A DNA stretch of 64,000 bases from CAIWHR01 sp963726775 (GCA_963726775.1 CAVSDL010000001.1:1240001-1304000), one strand, 5' to 3'. Positions 8,603-18,757 are shown, counted from the stretch's first letter. Notes: generated from the letters alone by a model not told the origin. Translations and numbers: made by a program.

Positions 8603-9886
8603 ATGACCGAGCCCATCTACATCGTCGACGGGGCGCGAACGCCGTTCCTGAAGGCGCGCAACCGCCCGGGCCCGTTCGCGGCGTCGGATCTTGCCGCCGC
8701 CGCCGGCCGCGCGCTCCTCGTCCGCCAGCGCTTCGCCCCGACCGACCTCGACGAAGTGATCGTCGGATGCGCGGCACCGTCGCCGGACGAAGTGAACATC
8801 GGCCGCGTCGTGGCGCTGCGCATGGGCTGCGGGTTGAAAGTCCCCGGCTGGACCGTAATGCGCAACTGCGCTTCGGGCATGCAGGCGCTCGATTCCGCGA
8901 TGGCCAATATCCGCACCGGCCGCTCGAACCTTGTACTCGCGGGCGGGGTCGATGCGCTATCGCGCGCGCCGCTGTTGTTCTCGGACGCCATGGTCCTGTG
9001 GCTGTCGAACTGGTATGCGGCCAAGACGCTCGGTGCACGCGCCGCGTTGCTGGCGAAATTCAGGCCGGGTTATCTCGCTCCGGTCATCGGCCTGATGAAG
9101 GGGCTGACCGATCCCATGGTGGGACTGCTGATGGGACAGACTGCCGAAAATCTTGCCTGCCGTTTTGCCATCACGCGCCGCGAGATGGACGAATTCTCAG
9201 CGCAAAGCCATCAGAAGGTCCTCGCGGCGCAGAAGGCGGGTCACTATGCCGCCGAACTCGTGCCGCTGTATGACAAGGCCGGGAAGCTCCACGCGGACGA
9301 TGACGGGGTGCGCGAGGATTCGACCGCGGAGAATCTCGCCAAGCTGCGCCCCTTCTTCGACCGCAAGTACGGCAATGTCACGGCCGGCAACAGTTCGCAG
9401 GTGACCGACGGAGCGGCATGGCTGGTGCTCGCCTCGGAGCGTGCCGTCGAGCGACATGAACTCGTGCCGAGGGGCCGCATCGTCGACTCCGAGTGGGCCG
9501 GGCTCGATCCGGCGCAGATGGGATTGGGTCCGGTGCATGCCGCTACGCCCATCCTCAGGCGGCACGGCCTCGGCTTGAACGATCTCGATGCGTGGGAGAT
9601 CAACGAAGCGTTCGCCGCGCAGGTGATCGCCTGCGCACGGGCCTGGGAAAGCAGCGATTACTGCCGACAGGAGTTGGGGCTGGACGCGCCGCTCGGCAAG
9701 CTTGACGAGTCGAAGCTCAACGTCGATGGTGGCGCGATAGCCCTCGGCCATCCGGTCGGCGCCTCGGGCGCTCGGATCGTCCTGCATCTGCTGAACGTTC
9801 TGGAACGCACGGGGCGGCGCCGCGGCATGGCGGCGATCTGCATCGGCGGCGGACTGGGCGGCGCCATGCTGGTCGAAAAAGCATGA
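8603..9886 (+). CDS. fadI: Acetyl-CoA C-acyltransferase, FadI-like thiolase
   Basis: This 427-residue thiolase cleaves 3-ketoacyl-CoA into acetyl-CoA and a shortened acyl-CoA. The nucleophilic Cys89 sits in MRNCASGMQ, His383 in GHPVGASG and the second catalytic Cys413 in CIGGGLGG, so all three residues are intact. The long insert between the N- and C-terminal halves is as in FadI-type enzymes. It lies between fadE and fadJ, the usual partner of FadI. A 197-base gap separates it from fadE, so it may have its own promoter, but I see no clear one. Confidence 0.92.
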   Translation: MTEPIYIVDGARTPFLKARNRPGPFAASDLAAAAGRALLVRQRFAPTDLDEVIVGCAAPSPDEVNIGRVVALRMGCGLKVPGWTVMRNCASGMQALDSAMANIRTGRSNLVLAGGVDALSRAPLLFSDAMVLWLSNWYAAKTLGARAALLAKFRPGYLAPVIGLMKGLTDPMVGLLMGQTAENLACRFAITRREMDEFSAQSHQKVLAAQKAGHYAAELVPLYDKAGKLHADDDGVREDSTAENLAKLRPFFDRKYGNVTAGNSSQVTDGAAWLVLASERAVERHELVPRGRIVDSEWAGLDPAQMGLGPVHAATPILRRHGLGLNDLDAWEINEAFAAQVIACARAWESSDYCRQELGLDAPLGKLDESKLNVDGGAIALGHPVGASGARIVLHLLNVLERTGRRRGMAAICIGGGLGGAMLVEKA

Positions 9887-10037
9887 TCGCCGGGAGCGCC
9901 GCAGATTCGCCGGGGGTCCCGGAAATTCGCTGGCATTACCGCAGAAGTGCGCTGGGAGCGAGACGCCGGCAAGACCACGTGCGGCAGCGGAGACCTGCTT
10001 CGAGAGTTTCGATGAGCACAACCCGGACGGAGCCCTG

Positions 10038-11954
10038 ATGCAACATTGGAACCTCGTGCGCGAGCCGGACGGCCTTGCCCGGCTCGTTTTCGACAAGGCT
10101 GGCGCGACGGTCAATACGCTGTCGACGTCGGTTCTGGCGGAACTCAACGAAGCGATGGATGCACTCGACCGTGATCCGCCGCGCGGGCTCATCATCGCGT
10201 CGGGAAAGGCGAACGGCTTCATCGCCGGCGCCGACATCGACGAATTCGGCGACGTGAAGGGCGACGCCGACGCGATCGCCCTGGTAAGACGCGGCTGGGA
10301 TACGTTCGAGCGCCTCGCCGCGGCGACGTACCCGACGCTCGCGCTCGTTCGCGGCTATTGTCTTGGCGGAGGATTGGAGCTGGCGCTGGCATGCCGCTAC
10401 CGCGTCGTCGTCGATGAGCCGGGCACGCGGCTGGGCCTGCCTGAAGTCTTGCTGGGCATCGTGCCGGGCTGGGGTGGCATGAAGCGTCTGCCGCGACTCG
10501 CGGGCGCGCCGGCGGCGCTCGATTTGCTGCTCACCGGCAGGACGATCGACGCGCGCCGCGCGAAAAAACTCGGCATTGCCGATGAGTGCGTGCCGCCGCG
10601 AGTCATGGAGAACGCGGCGCGGGGCGTGCTGGCCGCGTCGCCGCCGCCGAGGCGGCTCGCATTCCCGTTGTCGCTGACGCTGAATCCGCTGGTGCGCCGG
10701 TACATCGCCGCGCAGGCGCGGAAACAGATTGCAAGGCGGGCTCGTCGCGAGCACTACCCGGCGCCGTACGCAATCCTCGATCTGTGGGTGAGGCACGACG
10801 GCAACGCGCTCGCGGCGGCATCGTCCGATCCGGCGTCCGTCCCGGCGCTGCTGAAATCCCCGACCGCGGCAAATCTGATTCGCGTGTTCAGGCTGCAGGA
10901 ACGCCTGAAGGCCTTGGGCAAGGACGGCGAGTTCGCGGCAGGCCACGTCCATGTCGTCGGCGCCGGCACCATGGGCGGCGACATCGCTGCGTGGTGTGCG
11001 CTCCGCGGCCTGACCGTCACGCTGCAGGACCAGGATGCGGAACGCCTCGCGCCGGCTTTCGGTCGCGCGACGAAGCTCTTCGCGCAGCGGCTCAAGGATC
11101 CGCGCCGCGTCCGCGATGCGACCGACCGGCTGATTCCCGACGTCTCCGGTGCCGGCGTGGCGCGCGCCGACGTCATCGTCGAGGCGATTTTCGAGAACCG
11201 GGACGCCAAGCGCAGCCTCTTCGCCGCGCTGGAGGCGAAAGCAAAGCCCGGAGCAATTCTCGCGACCAACACGTCGAGCATCCCGCTCGAGGACATCGCG
11301 ACGGCGATGGCCGACGCGTCGCGCCTTATCGGGCTGCATTTTTTCAACCCGGTGCCGCAGATGATGCTGGTCGAGATCGTCGTCGGCCGGCAGACGCGTC
11401 CCGACCTCGTGCCGCGCGCCGCGGCGTTTGTTCGCCAGATCGACAAGCTGCCGCTGCCGGTTAGAAGCGCGCCGGGCTTCCTCGTCAACCGGGTGCTGGC
11501 GCCCTACCTGATGGCGGCAATGCGCTGTGTTGACGAGGGCATCGCGGCGGAAACGGTGGACGAGGCCGCACTTGCGTTCGGGATGCCGATGGGGCCGATC
11601 GAGCTCGCCGACACCGTGGGTCTCGACATCTGTGTCGCCGTCGGGAAGATGCTGACGCCCGGCGCGGTGCCGCCGAAGGCGCTCACCTCACTGGTCGAAG
11701 CGGGATATCTCGGCCGCAAGAGCAAGCGCGGCTTTTATGACTATGCAAACGGCAAGGCCGCGAAGCAGAGCGCTGGGTCCGTGCCGGACGGACTGGGCGA
11801 AAGGCTGGTCGCGCCCTTCGTTGCGGAGGCAAAACGCGCGCTGGCCGAGGGCATCGTTGCCGACGCGGATCTCGTGGATGCGGGCGCGATCTTCGGAACC
11901 GGATTCGCGCCGTTCCGCGGAGGCCCGATTCATTACGACCATCGTCGTCCGTGA
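10038..11954 (+). CDS. fadJ: Bifunctional enoyl-CoA hydratase / 3-hydroxyacyl-CoA dehydrogenase, FadJ-like
   Basis: This 638-residue protein carries the second and third steps of beta-oxidation. An N-terminal crotonase domain (about 1-190) contains both catalytic glutamates, Glu114 in CLGGGLELAL and Glu136 in GLPEVLLG. The NAD-binding dehydrogenase domain follows, with motif VVGAGTMGGD near residue 310 and catalytic His434 in LHFFNPV. Two C-terminal dehydrogenase segments end at FAPFRGGP. It is somewhat shorter than E. coli FadB or FadJ because the tail stops soon after FRGGP. It is the likely partner of the thiolase encoded 151 bases upstream. Confidence 0.92.
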   Translation: MQHWNLVREPDGLARLVFDKAGATVNTLSTSVLAELNEAMDALDRDPPRGLIIASGKANGFIAGADIDEFGDVKGDADAIALVRRGWDTFERLAAATYPTLALVRGYCLGGGLELALACRYRVVVDEPGTRLGLPEVLLGIVPGWGGMKRLPRLAGAPAALDLLLTGRTIDARRAKKLGIADECVPPRVMENAARGVLAASPPPRRLAFPLSLTLNPLVRRYIAAQARKQIARRARREHYPAPYAILDLWVRHDGNALAAASSDPASVPALLKSPTAANLIRVFRLQERLKALGKDGEFAAGHVHVVGAGTMGGDIAAWCALRGLTVTLQDQDAERLAPAFGRATKLFAQRLKDPRRVRDATDRLIPDVSGAGVARADVIVEAIFENRDAKRSLFAALEAKAKPGAILATNTSSIPLEDIATAMADASRLIGLHFFNPVPQMMLVEIVVGRQTRPDLVPRAAAFVRQIDKLPLPVRSAPGFLVNRVLAPYLMAAMRCVDEGIAAETVDEAALAFGMPMGPIELADTVGLDICVAVGKMLTPGAVPPKALTSLVEAGYLGRKSKRGFYDYANGKAAKQSAGSVPDGLGERLVAPFVAEAKRALAEGIVADADLVDAGAIFGTGFAPFRGGPIHYDHRRP

Positions 11955-12180
11955 TGGCTTTGCCGCGGGATTCGCCGCCGTTCCGGCAGATGCAATTTGC
12001 CGCGGCCCGGTTGCGACGCGGCGTTCGCCACGCACGCGCTTGGTGTACGATTTCGACGGAATGCACAAAATGGCCGGGTTCGCGGCCGGGTAGCGGTGAC
12101 GTTCACCGACCGCCCCGCGGGACATCGGGCCGCCGAAGGATCAGGTGGGCCGCATCGAATGTGCGGCAGGGAGGAGCACC

Positions 12181-13857
12181 ATGGAAAGAATCTGGCTGAA
12201 ACAGTATCCGAAGGGCGTACCCGCCGACATCGACATCAACGAGTACGCGTCGCTTCGGGACGTGTTCGACGAAAGCGCGGCGAAGTACGCGACACGAACG
12301 GCTTACACATGCATGGGCAAGTCGATCTCGTATGCCGAGCTCGACACGCTTTCGGCGGCCTTTGGCGCGTGGCTGCAGGGCAAGGGCTGCAGGAAGGGTG
12401 CGCGCATCGCACTGATGATGCCCAATATCCTGCAGTACCCCGTGTGCCTCTTCGGCATCCTCCGCGCCGGTTGCACCGTCGTGAATGTCAATCCGCTCTA
12501 CACGGCGCGCGAGCTCGAGCATCAGTTGAACGACTCCGGCGCCGAGATGATCGTCGTTGTCGAGAATTTCGCGCATACCGTCGAGGAAGTCGTCGCCAAG
12601 ACGAAGGTGAAGCAGGTGATCGTCACCGGCATCGGCGAGCTGCTGGGCCTCAAGGGATTGCTCGTCGATTTTGTCATCCGGCACGTGAAGAAAATGGTCC
12701 CGGCGTGGAAATTGCCGGGCTCGATCCGACTGACCGATGCGCTGGCCGCCGGCCGCAAGTTGAAACTCGAGCGCTTGCCGCTGGGGCACGACGACATCGC
12801 GTTCCTGCAGTACACGGGAGGCACGACCGGTGTTTCGAAGGGCGCGGTACTCCTCAACCGCAACATCATCGCCAACCTGCTCCAGGTGCGCGCCTGGATG
12901 AAGCCGTTCATCGATCCGAACAGCCGCGAAATCGTCATCACGCCGCTGCCGCTCTACCACATCTTTTCGCTGACTGGGAACTGCCTGGTGTTCATTACAC
13001 GCGGCGCCGAAAATGTCCTGATCCCGAATCCGCGCGACATACCGGGCTTCGTCAAGGAGATGGGCAAGTACAAGTTCACCGTCTTCACCGGCGTCAATAC
13101 GCTATTCAACGCGCTGGTCAACAACGCCGAGTTCGCAAGACTCGATTTTTCGGCGCTGCGGATCTCGCTGGGCGGCGGCATGGCGGTGCAGGAAGCGGTC
13201 GCCGTCAAGTGGAAGCAGGTGACCGGGCATCCGCTGATCGAGGCCTACGGGCTCACCGAGACCTCGCCGGCCGCGACGATCAATCCGCTCGACCTGCCCG
13301 CCTACAACGGCTCGATCGGCCTGCCCATCTCGTCGACGGAGCTTATTCTGCGCGACGATGCCAGCCGCGAGGTCGCGCAGGGCCAGTCGGGGGAAATCTG
13401 CATCCGCGGCCCTCAGGTAATGGCCGGCTACTGGAATCGCCCCGACGAGACCGCGAAGGTCCTGGACAAGGACGGCTGGCTCGCGACCGGCGACATCGGC
13501 GTGATGGACGCGCGCGGATTCGTGAAGATCGTCGATCGCAAGAAGGACATGATCCTGGTCTCCGGATTCAATGTGTACCCGAACGAAATCGAAGGCGTCG
13601 TCGTGATGCATCCTGGCGTCCTCGAGTGCGCGGCAATCGGCGTGCCCGACGCGAAGTCCGGCGAGGCCGTGAAACTCTTCGTAGTCAAGAAGGACGAGAG
13701 CCTGACCGCCGAGGACGTGCTGAAGCATTGCCGCGAGAGTCTCACCGGCTACAAATGCCCGCGGGAGGTTGAATTCCGCAAGGAACTGCCGAAATCCAAC
13801 GTCGGCAAGATCCTGCGGCGCGAGCTGCGCGACGAGGCGAAGAAGCGGGCGGCGTAG
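12181..13857 (+). CDS. fadD: Long-chain-fatty-acid-CoA ligase
   Basis: This 558-residue adenylate-forming ligase activates free fatty acids to acyl-CoA with ATP, which commits them to beta-oxidation. The phosphate-binding loop is YTGGTTGVSKGA (about residues 213-224). The motif YGLTETSP lies near residue 356, and the C-terminal hinge and lysine region reads GWLATGDIGVMD. The length and the N-terminus (KQYPKGVPADID) match FadD. The ATG at 12181 is preceded by GGGAGGAG at good spacing, so I prefer it to an earlier in-frame ATG at 12145. It belongs to the fad cluster on the same strand. Confidence 0.95.
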   Translation: MERIWLKQYPKGVPADIDINEYASLRDVFDESAAKYATRTAYTCMGKSISYAELDTLSAAFGAWLQGKGCRKGARIALMMPNILQYPVCLFGILRAGCTVVNVNPLYTARELEHQLNDSGAEMIVVVENFAHTVEEVVAKTKVKQVIVTGIGELLGLKGLLVDFVIRHVKKMVPAWKLPGSIRLTDALAAGRKLKLERLPLGHDDIAFLQYTGGTTGVSKGAVLLNRNIIANLLQVRAWMKPFIDPNSREIVITPLPLYHIFSLTGNCLVFITRGAENVLIPNPRDIPGFVKEMGKYKFTVFTGVNTLFNALVNNAEFARLDFSALRISLGGGMAVQEAVAVKWKQVTGHPLIEAYGLTETSPAATINPLDLPAYNGSIGLPISSTELILRDDASREVAQGQSGEICIRGPQVMAGYWNRPDETAKVLDKDGWLATGDIGVMDARGFVKIVDRKKDMILVSGFNVYPNEIEGVVVMHPGVLECAAIGVPDAKSGEAVKLFVVKKDESLTAEDVLKHCRESLTGYKCPREVEFRKELPKSNVGKILRRELRDEAKKRAA

Positions 13858-13979
13858 CCCCGGCCGAGGCAGGACGAACGCACGGTGGGCGCGAAAACGA
13901 TGGGACGGCCGTATCGAATCAGGGTACCAGGGGCAACCCGTTCTCCCTGCCCTGTTTGTCTTTCTGATGCATTGCAGCG

Positions 13980-14375
13980 ATGAGCGACGGCCCCATTGCC
14001 CTCCCCGACAAGGAGCCCACGCTGCGCGTTGTCCCGATGCCGGCGGACGTCAACCAGCACGGCGACATCTTCGGCGGCTGGATCATGGCGCAGGTCGACA
14101 TCGCGGGCGGTGTCGCGGCTTCGCGGCGGGCACGCGGGCGGGTCGCGACCGTCGCGGTGAACTCGTTCGTGTTCAAGGAGCCCGTGCTGGTAGGCGACGT
14201 GGTGAGCTTCTACGCCGACATCGCCCGCGTCGGCCGAACGTCGATCACCGTCGCCGTCGTCGTCTACGCTCAGCGCAATCCGCTCGACGTGGTTTGCGTC
14301 AAGGTGACCGAGGCCAGCCTGACTTATGTTGCCGTAGGGCCCGACCGCCGGCCTCGGGCGCTGGCTCCGGGTTAG
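13980..14375 (+). CDS. yciA: Acyl-CoA thioesterase, YciA-like hotdog protein
   Basis: This 131-residue single hotdog-fold protein resembles YciA-type acyl-CoA thioesterases. The N-terminal part contains the active-site stretch DVNQHGDIFGGWIMAQVD, with the Asp and the HG-IFGG turn characteristic of the family. These enzymes hydrolyse acyl-CoA to free acid and CoA and prevent CoA sequestration. Its position between fadD and fadL suggests that it balances acyl-CoA levels during fatty-acid growth (inference). Specific chain-length preference cannot be read from the sequence. Confidence 0.88.
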   Translation: MSDGPIALPDKEPTLRVVPMPADVNQHGDIFGGWIMAQVDIAGGVAASRRARGRVATVAVNSFVFKEPVLVGDVVSFYADIARVGRTSITVAVVVYAQRNPLDVVCVKVTEASLTYVAVGPDRRPRALAPG

Positions 14376-14595
14376 TAGGGCGCGGGCAATCCATTGCCCA
14401 AAAACAACATTCCTTGCTGCTTCCGAGCAGACTCGGTCGGAGACGGGTGCGATGGCACGGCCGGAAGTGTATAGTTTCCGATGACCTGCCGCGGCGCCGG
14501 AGGCGATCCCGGCGGCCCAAAAAACACAAGAGCATAGTATCCCGCCCGGTTCCTGCGACCGGCGCATCGAAAGCCAAAACGAGGAGACACCCGCC

Positions 14596-16008
14596 ATGAC
14601 CCATCCCTTTGCTCGCACCAGGATTGCTTCGGCCGTTTGCGGAATTGCGTTCGCGCTCGGCGCGGGACAGACCTTCGGCACCGGGTTTCAGCTGAACGAG
14701 AACAGCGCGAGCAGCCTCGGCAACGCGCTTGCCGGTGGCGCCGCGTTCACGGACGACGTGAGCGCCATGTGGTGGAACCCGGCGGCGCTTTCGCAGTTCC
14801 CGCGCATACAGGGCGCAGCGGTCATCCACGTCATCACGCCGTCGATCAAGTTCGGCAACAACGCCTCGCTCCCGGCAGCCAACCAGCCGCTGGGTGGCGA
14901 TGGCGGCGACGCCGGCGGCTACAACTTCGTCCCGAACATGTACCTCTCCGTGCCGATCAACCCGCAGTTCGCCTTCGGTCTCGGTATCAACGCCCCATTC
15001 GGCCTGACGACGGAGTACGACGACGGCTGGCTCGGCCGATATCAGGCGCTCAAGTCGCAGATACAGACGATCAACGTGAACCCAGCGCTGTCGTGGCGGG
15101 TGACCCCGCAGTTCTCGGTCGGGGTCGGCGCGAATTACCAGCAGATCAAGGCCACGTTGACGAATAATGTCAATTATTCAGGGGCGCTGCTGACCGCCGC
15201 CGCCGGAGCCGGCATCGCGCCCGGGTCCGCGACCTTCAACGCCATCGCACAATTGACGCACGGACTCGATTCGAAGGCGACGGTCACTGCCGACGACTAT
15301 GCGTGGGGCTGGAACGTCGGCCTCCTGTGGGACGTGACGCCCCAGTTTCGTGTGGGTGCCGGCTATCGTTCGGAGATCAAGTACAGCGCATCGGGCAACA
15401 TAGATTTCAACAATCCGACCGTGTCGGTTCCGACAGGCACGCCGCCGGCTTTGGCCGGGGCGATCGCGGCGCTCTCCGCCGGAGTCAACAGCAAGGCGCT
15501 GTACGGTCGTGGTGTTACCACGGACATCACGGTGCCGCAGATCTTCAACCTTTCGGCGCACTGGCAGGTCGACCCGAAGTGGGAACTCATGGCCGACGCG
15601 CAATTCACGGGCTGGTCCAGCATCCCGCAGCTCAAGTTCGTGCCGAGCGCCCCTCCGGACTTGCCGGCGACGCAGTTGAACTGGGACGATTCGTGGAAGG
15701 TCGCGCTTGGCGCCAGCTACCGGTACAACGCGCAGTGGAAGACCCGCGTCGGCGTGGCGTTCGACCAGACGCCCGTCACGAACTCTCCCACGGTCCGGCT
15801 GCCCGACTCCGACCGCTGGTGGCTTGCGGTCGGCGGCGAGTACAAGCCGACGCCGAACTGGAAGCTGGATGCCGGCCTCGTATACATATTCGCGGACAGC
15901 CCGAGTTTCAACCAGAACCAGGGAAGTACGGCGGCCAACGGCCTGGTCAACGGATCGTACGACGCAAGCGTGGTGATCTTCTCGCTGCAGGCGACCTACA
16001 CGTTCTGA
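14596..16008 (+). CDS. fadL: Outer-membrane long-chain fatty-acid transporter, FadL/OmpP1/TodX family
   Basis: This 470-residue outer-membrane beta-barrel imports hydrophobic substrates such as long-chain fatty acids. A signal peptide of about 28 residues ends near GAGQTFG. The mature N-terminus has the FadL hatch signature GFQLNENSASSLGNALAG and the adjacent ASAMWWNPAAL-like block. The C-terminus ends in ATYTF, a phenylalanine-terminated barrel signal recognised by BAM. An AGGAG lies before the ATG. It is followed by a strong terminator at 16045. Within the cluster it supplies substrate for fadD. Confidence 0.92.
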   Translation: MTHPFARTRIASAVCGIAFALGAGQTFGTGFQLNENSASSLGNALAGGAAFTDDVSAMWWNPAALSQFPRIQGAAVIHVITPSIKFGNNASLPAANQPLGGDGGDAGGYNFVPNMYLSVPINPQFAFGLGINAPFGLTTEYDDGWLGRYQALKSQIQTINVNPALSWRVTPQFSVGVGANYQQIKATLTNNVNYSGALLTAAAGAGIAPGSATFNAIAQLTHGLDSKATVTADDYAWGWNVGLLWDVTPQFRVGAGYRSEIKYSASGNIDFNNPTVSVPTGTPPALAGAIAALSAGVNSKALYGRGVTTDITVPQIFNLSAHWQVDPKWELMADAQFTGWSSIPQLKFVPSAPPDLPATQLNWDDSWKVALGASYRYNAQWKTRVGVAFDQTPVTNSPTVRLPDSDRWWLAVGGEYKPTPNWKLDAGLVYIFADSPSFNQNQGSTAANGLVNGSYDASVVIFSLQATYTF

Positions 16009-16044
16009 CGTTCCGGCCCCGCTTTTCAACCGTTGCAAACCGCT

Positions 16045-16073
16045 CGGCCGGGTCAACCCGGCCGCGCTTTTTT
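16045..16073 (+). terminator. Rho-independent terminator after fadL
   Basis: A perfect nine-base-pair stem, CGGCCGGGT (16045-16053) with ACCCGGCCG (16056-16064), is followed by a six-T run ending at 16073. It lies 37 bases after the fadL stop and separates it from the fadN unit. Confidence 0.85.
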
Positions 16074-16123
16074 CCCCGGTCGTCACGCCAATGACGGTCC
16101 CCGATCCACGCTGACCAGGCGTC

Positions 16124-18520
16124 ATGTCCAATACCCGCTTCGCGATCCGCAAAGCCGCCGTCCTCGGCGCCGGCGTGATGGGTGCGCAGATCGCCGCCCA
16201 CCTCGCCAACGCTGGCGTGCCGGTCGTCCTTTTCGACCTGGCGGCGAAGGAAGGCGACCCCAACGGCATCGTCAACAAGGCGCTGGACGGCCTGGCCAGG
16301 CTCGAACCGTCGCCACTCGCCACCAAGGATCGCGTCAACTACATCGACGCCGCAAACTACGACCGCGACCTCGCGCAGCTTGCCGGCTGCGACCTCGTCA
16401 TCGAGGCGATCGCCGAGCGCATGGACTGGAAACGCGATCTTTACGCCAAGGTCGGCCCGCACCTCGCGCCGCATGCGATCGTCGCCTCGAACACGTCGGG
16501 GCTGTCGATCAACCTGCTGGCGGAAGCACTGCCGGCCGCGGTGCGGCCCCGTTTCTGCGGCATCCACTTCTTCAATCCGCCGCGCTACATGCACCTGGTC
16601 GAGCTGATCGCGCAGAAGGACACCGACCCCGGGTTGCTGGACGCGCTCGAGACCTTCGTCGTCACGACGCTCGGCAAGGGCGTGGTCCGGGCCAAGGACA
16701 CGCCGAATTTCGTCGCCAACCGCGTCGGCATCTTCTCGGTGCTGGCGACGATGAAGCACACCGAAACGTACGGACTCGGATTCGATGTCGTCGATGCGCT
16801 GACCGGTCCTGCGATAGGAAGGGCGAAGAGCGCCACGTACCGAACCTGCGACGTCGTCGGCCTCGACACGATGGCGCATGTGATCAAGACGATGCATGAC
16901 ACGCTGCCGGACGACCCGTGGCATCCGCTGTTCACCTCGCCGCCGGTCCTGGCGGGCCTCGTCGCGCAGGGTGCGCTCGGCCAGAAGACGCGAGCCGGAT
17001 TTTTCCGCAAGGTCGGCAAGGACATCGAGGTGCTCGACCCGGCGGCGCGCGACTACCGCAAGGCCGAGACTGTCGTCGATCCGGCCGTGGCCGAGATTCT
17101 CGCGGTCAGACACCCGGGCGAAAAGTTCGCAAAACTTCGCGCGTCGGGCCACCCGCAGGCGCAATTCCTGTGGGCGATCTTCCGCGACCTTTTCCACTAC
17201 AGTGCCGTCCATCTCGCCGCCATCGCCGACAATGCACGCGATGTCGACCTTGCGCTGCGGTGGGGTTTCGGCTGGGCGATGGGACCCTTCGAGATCTGGC
17301 AGGCGGCGGGCTGGAAGGACGTCGCCGGCTGGGTGGCCGAAGACATTGCCGCCGGCAAGGCGCTCACGAAAGTGCCGCTGCCGCAATGGGTGGGTGACGG
17401 CCCGGCCGCCGCGGGTATCCATACGGCGGCCGGCGCGTACAGCGCGGCGGCCAACGCGTTCCGGCCCCGCTCTTCGCTGCCGGTCTACCGGCGGCAGCGA
17501 TTTCCCGATCCGGTGCTGGGCGAGGTCTGGCCGCAGGGCACGACGATCATCGAAACGCCGGCGTTGCGCATGTGGGATCTCGGCGACGACATCGCCGTCG
17601 TTTCGTTCAGGAGCAAGGGCAACACGATCGGCGAGGACGTCCTCGACGGCATTCTCGCCGCCATCGAGCGCGCGGAGCGCGAGTACGCGGGCCTCGTGAT
17701 CTGGCAGACCCGGGAACCCTTTTCGCTGGGGGCGAACCTCGCCGCCATCGAGCCGGCGATCAAGGCCGGGCAGTGGAGCGCCATCGAAGGCGTGGTCGCC
17801 AAATTCCAGCACACGGCGCAGCGCCTGAAATACAGCCTGATCCCGACAGTCGCGGCCGTGCGCGGAATGGCGCTGGGCGGCTCGTGCGAATTCATCCTGC
17901 ACTGCGATCGCACGGTCGCGGCGCTGGAATCCTACATCGGATTGGTCGAGGTCGGCGTCGGCCTCCTGCCCGCGGGCGGGGGCTGCAAGGAGTTTGCGGT
18001 GCGCGCCGCGCAGGAGGTCGCGCGTGGCGCCAACGGCGGCCAGTTGGACCAGTTCCCGTTCATCCGCACGTACTTCCAGACGATTGCGATGGCTCGAGTG
18101 TCGAGGAGCGCCAGCGAGGCGAAGGCGCTGGGTTTTCTGCGGCAGGCCGACGTTGTCGTGTTCAATCCGCATGAACTCCCGCATGTGGCGAGCGTCGAAG
18201 CCCGTGCGCTGGCGGAGTCGGGTTACCGGCCGCCGCTGCCGGCGCGCGGCATCCCGGTTGCGGGAAAGACGGGCATTGCCACGCTCGAGATGCTGCTCGT
18301 CAACATGCGCGACGGCGGATTCATCTCGCCGTATGATTTCGAAATCGGCCTCCGGGTGGCGCGTGTGCTGTGCGGCGGACCGCTCGAATCCGGCAGCCTC
18401 GTCGATGAGAAATGGCTGCTCGACCTCGAGCGCGCGGAGTTCATGGCGCTGCTCCGCAACGCGAAGTCGCAGGAGCGGATCGCGTACACGCTGAAGACGG
18501 GCAAGCCGCTGCGCAATTGA
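16124..18520 (+). CDS. fadN: 3-hydroxyacyl-CoA dehydrogenase / enoyl-CoA hydratase, FadN architecture
   Basis: This 798-residue bifunctional beta-oxidation enzyme has the opposite domain order to the gene at 10038. The dehydrogenase is N-terminal (NAD motif AVLGAGVMGAQIAAHLANAG near residues 12-31, catalytic His in GIHFFNPPRYMHL near 145). The crotonase domain is C-terminal (about residues 480-700, with the oxyanion block GMALGGSCEF). This is the layout of Bacillus FadN, which works with a FadA thiolase, and a thiolase gene follows here. The window therefore encodes two complete hydratase/dehydrogenase plus thiolase pairs. The gene follows the fadL terminator, so it has a separate promoter. 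Confidence 0.93.
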   Translation: MSNTRFAIRKAAVLGAGVMGAQIAAHLANAGVPVVLFDLAAKEGDPNGIVNKALDGLARLEPSPLATKDRVNYIDAANYDRDLAQLAGCDLVIEAIAERMDWKRDLYAKVGPHLAPHAIVASNTSGLSINLLAEALPAAVRPRFCGIHFFNPPRYMHLVELIAQKDTDPGLLDALETFVVTTLGKGVVRAKDTPNFVANRVGIFSVLATMKHTETYGLGFDVVDALTGPAIGRAKSATYRTCDVVGLDTMAHVIKTMHDTLPDDPWHPLFTSPPVLAGLVAQGALGQKTRAGFFRKVGKDIEVLDPAARDYRKAETVVDPAVAEILAVRHPGEKFAKLRASGHPQAQFLWAIFRDLFHYSAVHLAAIADNARDVDLALRWGFGWAMGPFEIWQAAGWKDVAGWVAEDIAAGKALTKVPLPQWVGDGPAAAGIHTAAGAYSAAANAFRPRSSLPVYRRQRFPDPVLGEVWPQGTTIIETPALRMWDLGDDIAVVSFRSKGNTIGEDVLDGILAAIERAEREYAGLVIWQTREPFSLGANLAAIEPAIKAGQWSAIEGVVAKFQHTAQRLKYSLIPTVAAVRGMALGGSCEFILHCDRTVAALESYIGLVEVGVGLLPAGGGCKEFAVRAAQEVARGANGGQLDQFPFIRTYFQTIAMARVSRSASEAKALGFLRQADVVVFNPHELPHVASVEARALAESGYRPPLPARGIPVAGKTGIATLEMLLVNMRDGGFISPYDFEIGLRVARVLCGGPLESGSLVDEKWLLDLERAEFMALLRNAKSQERIAYTLKTGKPLRN

Positions 18521-18544
18521 GCGCAAACCTTCGTCTTCGACCCG

Positions 18545-18757
18545 CATGCTTCGTTGCTCCTCGCTCGCGGTCCTCACGTGCGGCGGCGTGAGCCCGGGAG
18601 CAGCGGCGCGAGCGGGGGAGCAGGGGCCCCGCGCAGCGGGGATTCGACCTGGGCAAGTCGACGCCAAAGGCCGACGCGCCTGACAATACATGACGCAAGT
18701 GCTGCAAGTAGGACCGTGATGTACGTTCCGGCCGCTCGCTCCGGGGCGCCTTGCCTG
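18545..18757. repeat. Palindromic intergenic element, split copy
   Basis: The segments 18545-18579 and 18719-18757 closely match the left and right arms of the hairpin element found at 20038-20115. In the latter the arms are only 7 bases apart; here about 140 bases separate them. The intervening DNA holds its own hairpin (CCCCGC-GCA-GCGGGG near 18632). The whole lies between fadN and fadA and explains this 302-base gap. Whether the spacer was inserted into an intact element or the halves are independent copies cannot be told from this window. Confidence 0.6.

Noticed and set aside
14389..14411. Hairpin after the thioesterase followed by an A-run
   Set aside because: On the plus strand the tail is A-rich, not T-rich, so it is not a terminator for that gene.
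15947..18691. 914-residue open frame antisense to fadN
   Set aside because: Arginine-rich composition with no motif; it mirrors the real fadN codons in GC-rich DNA.
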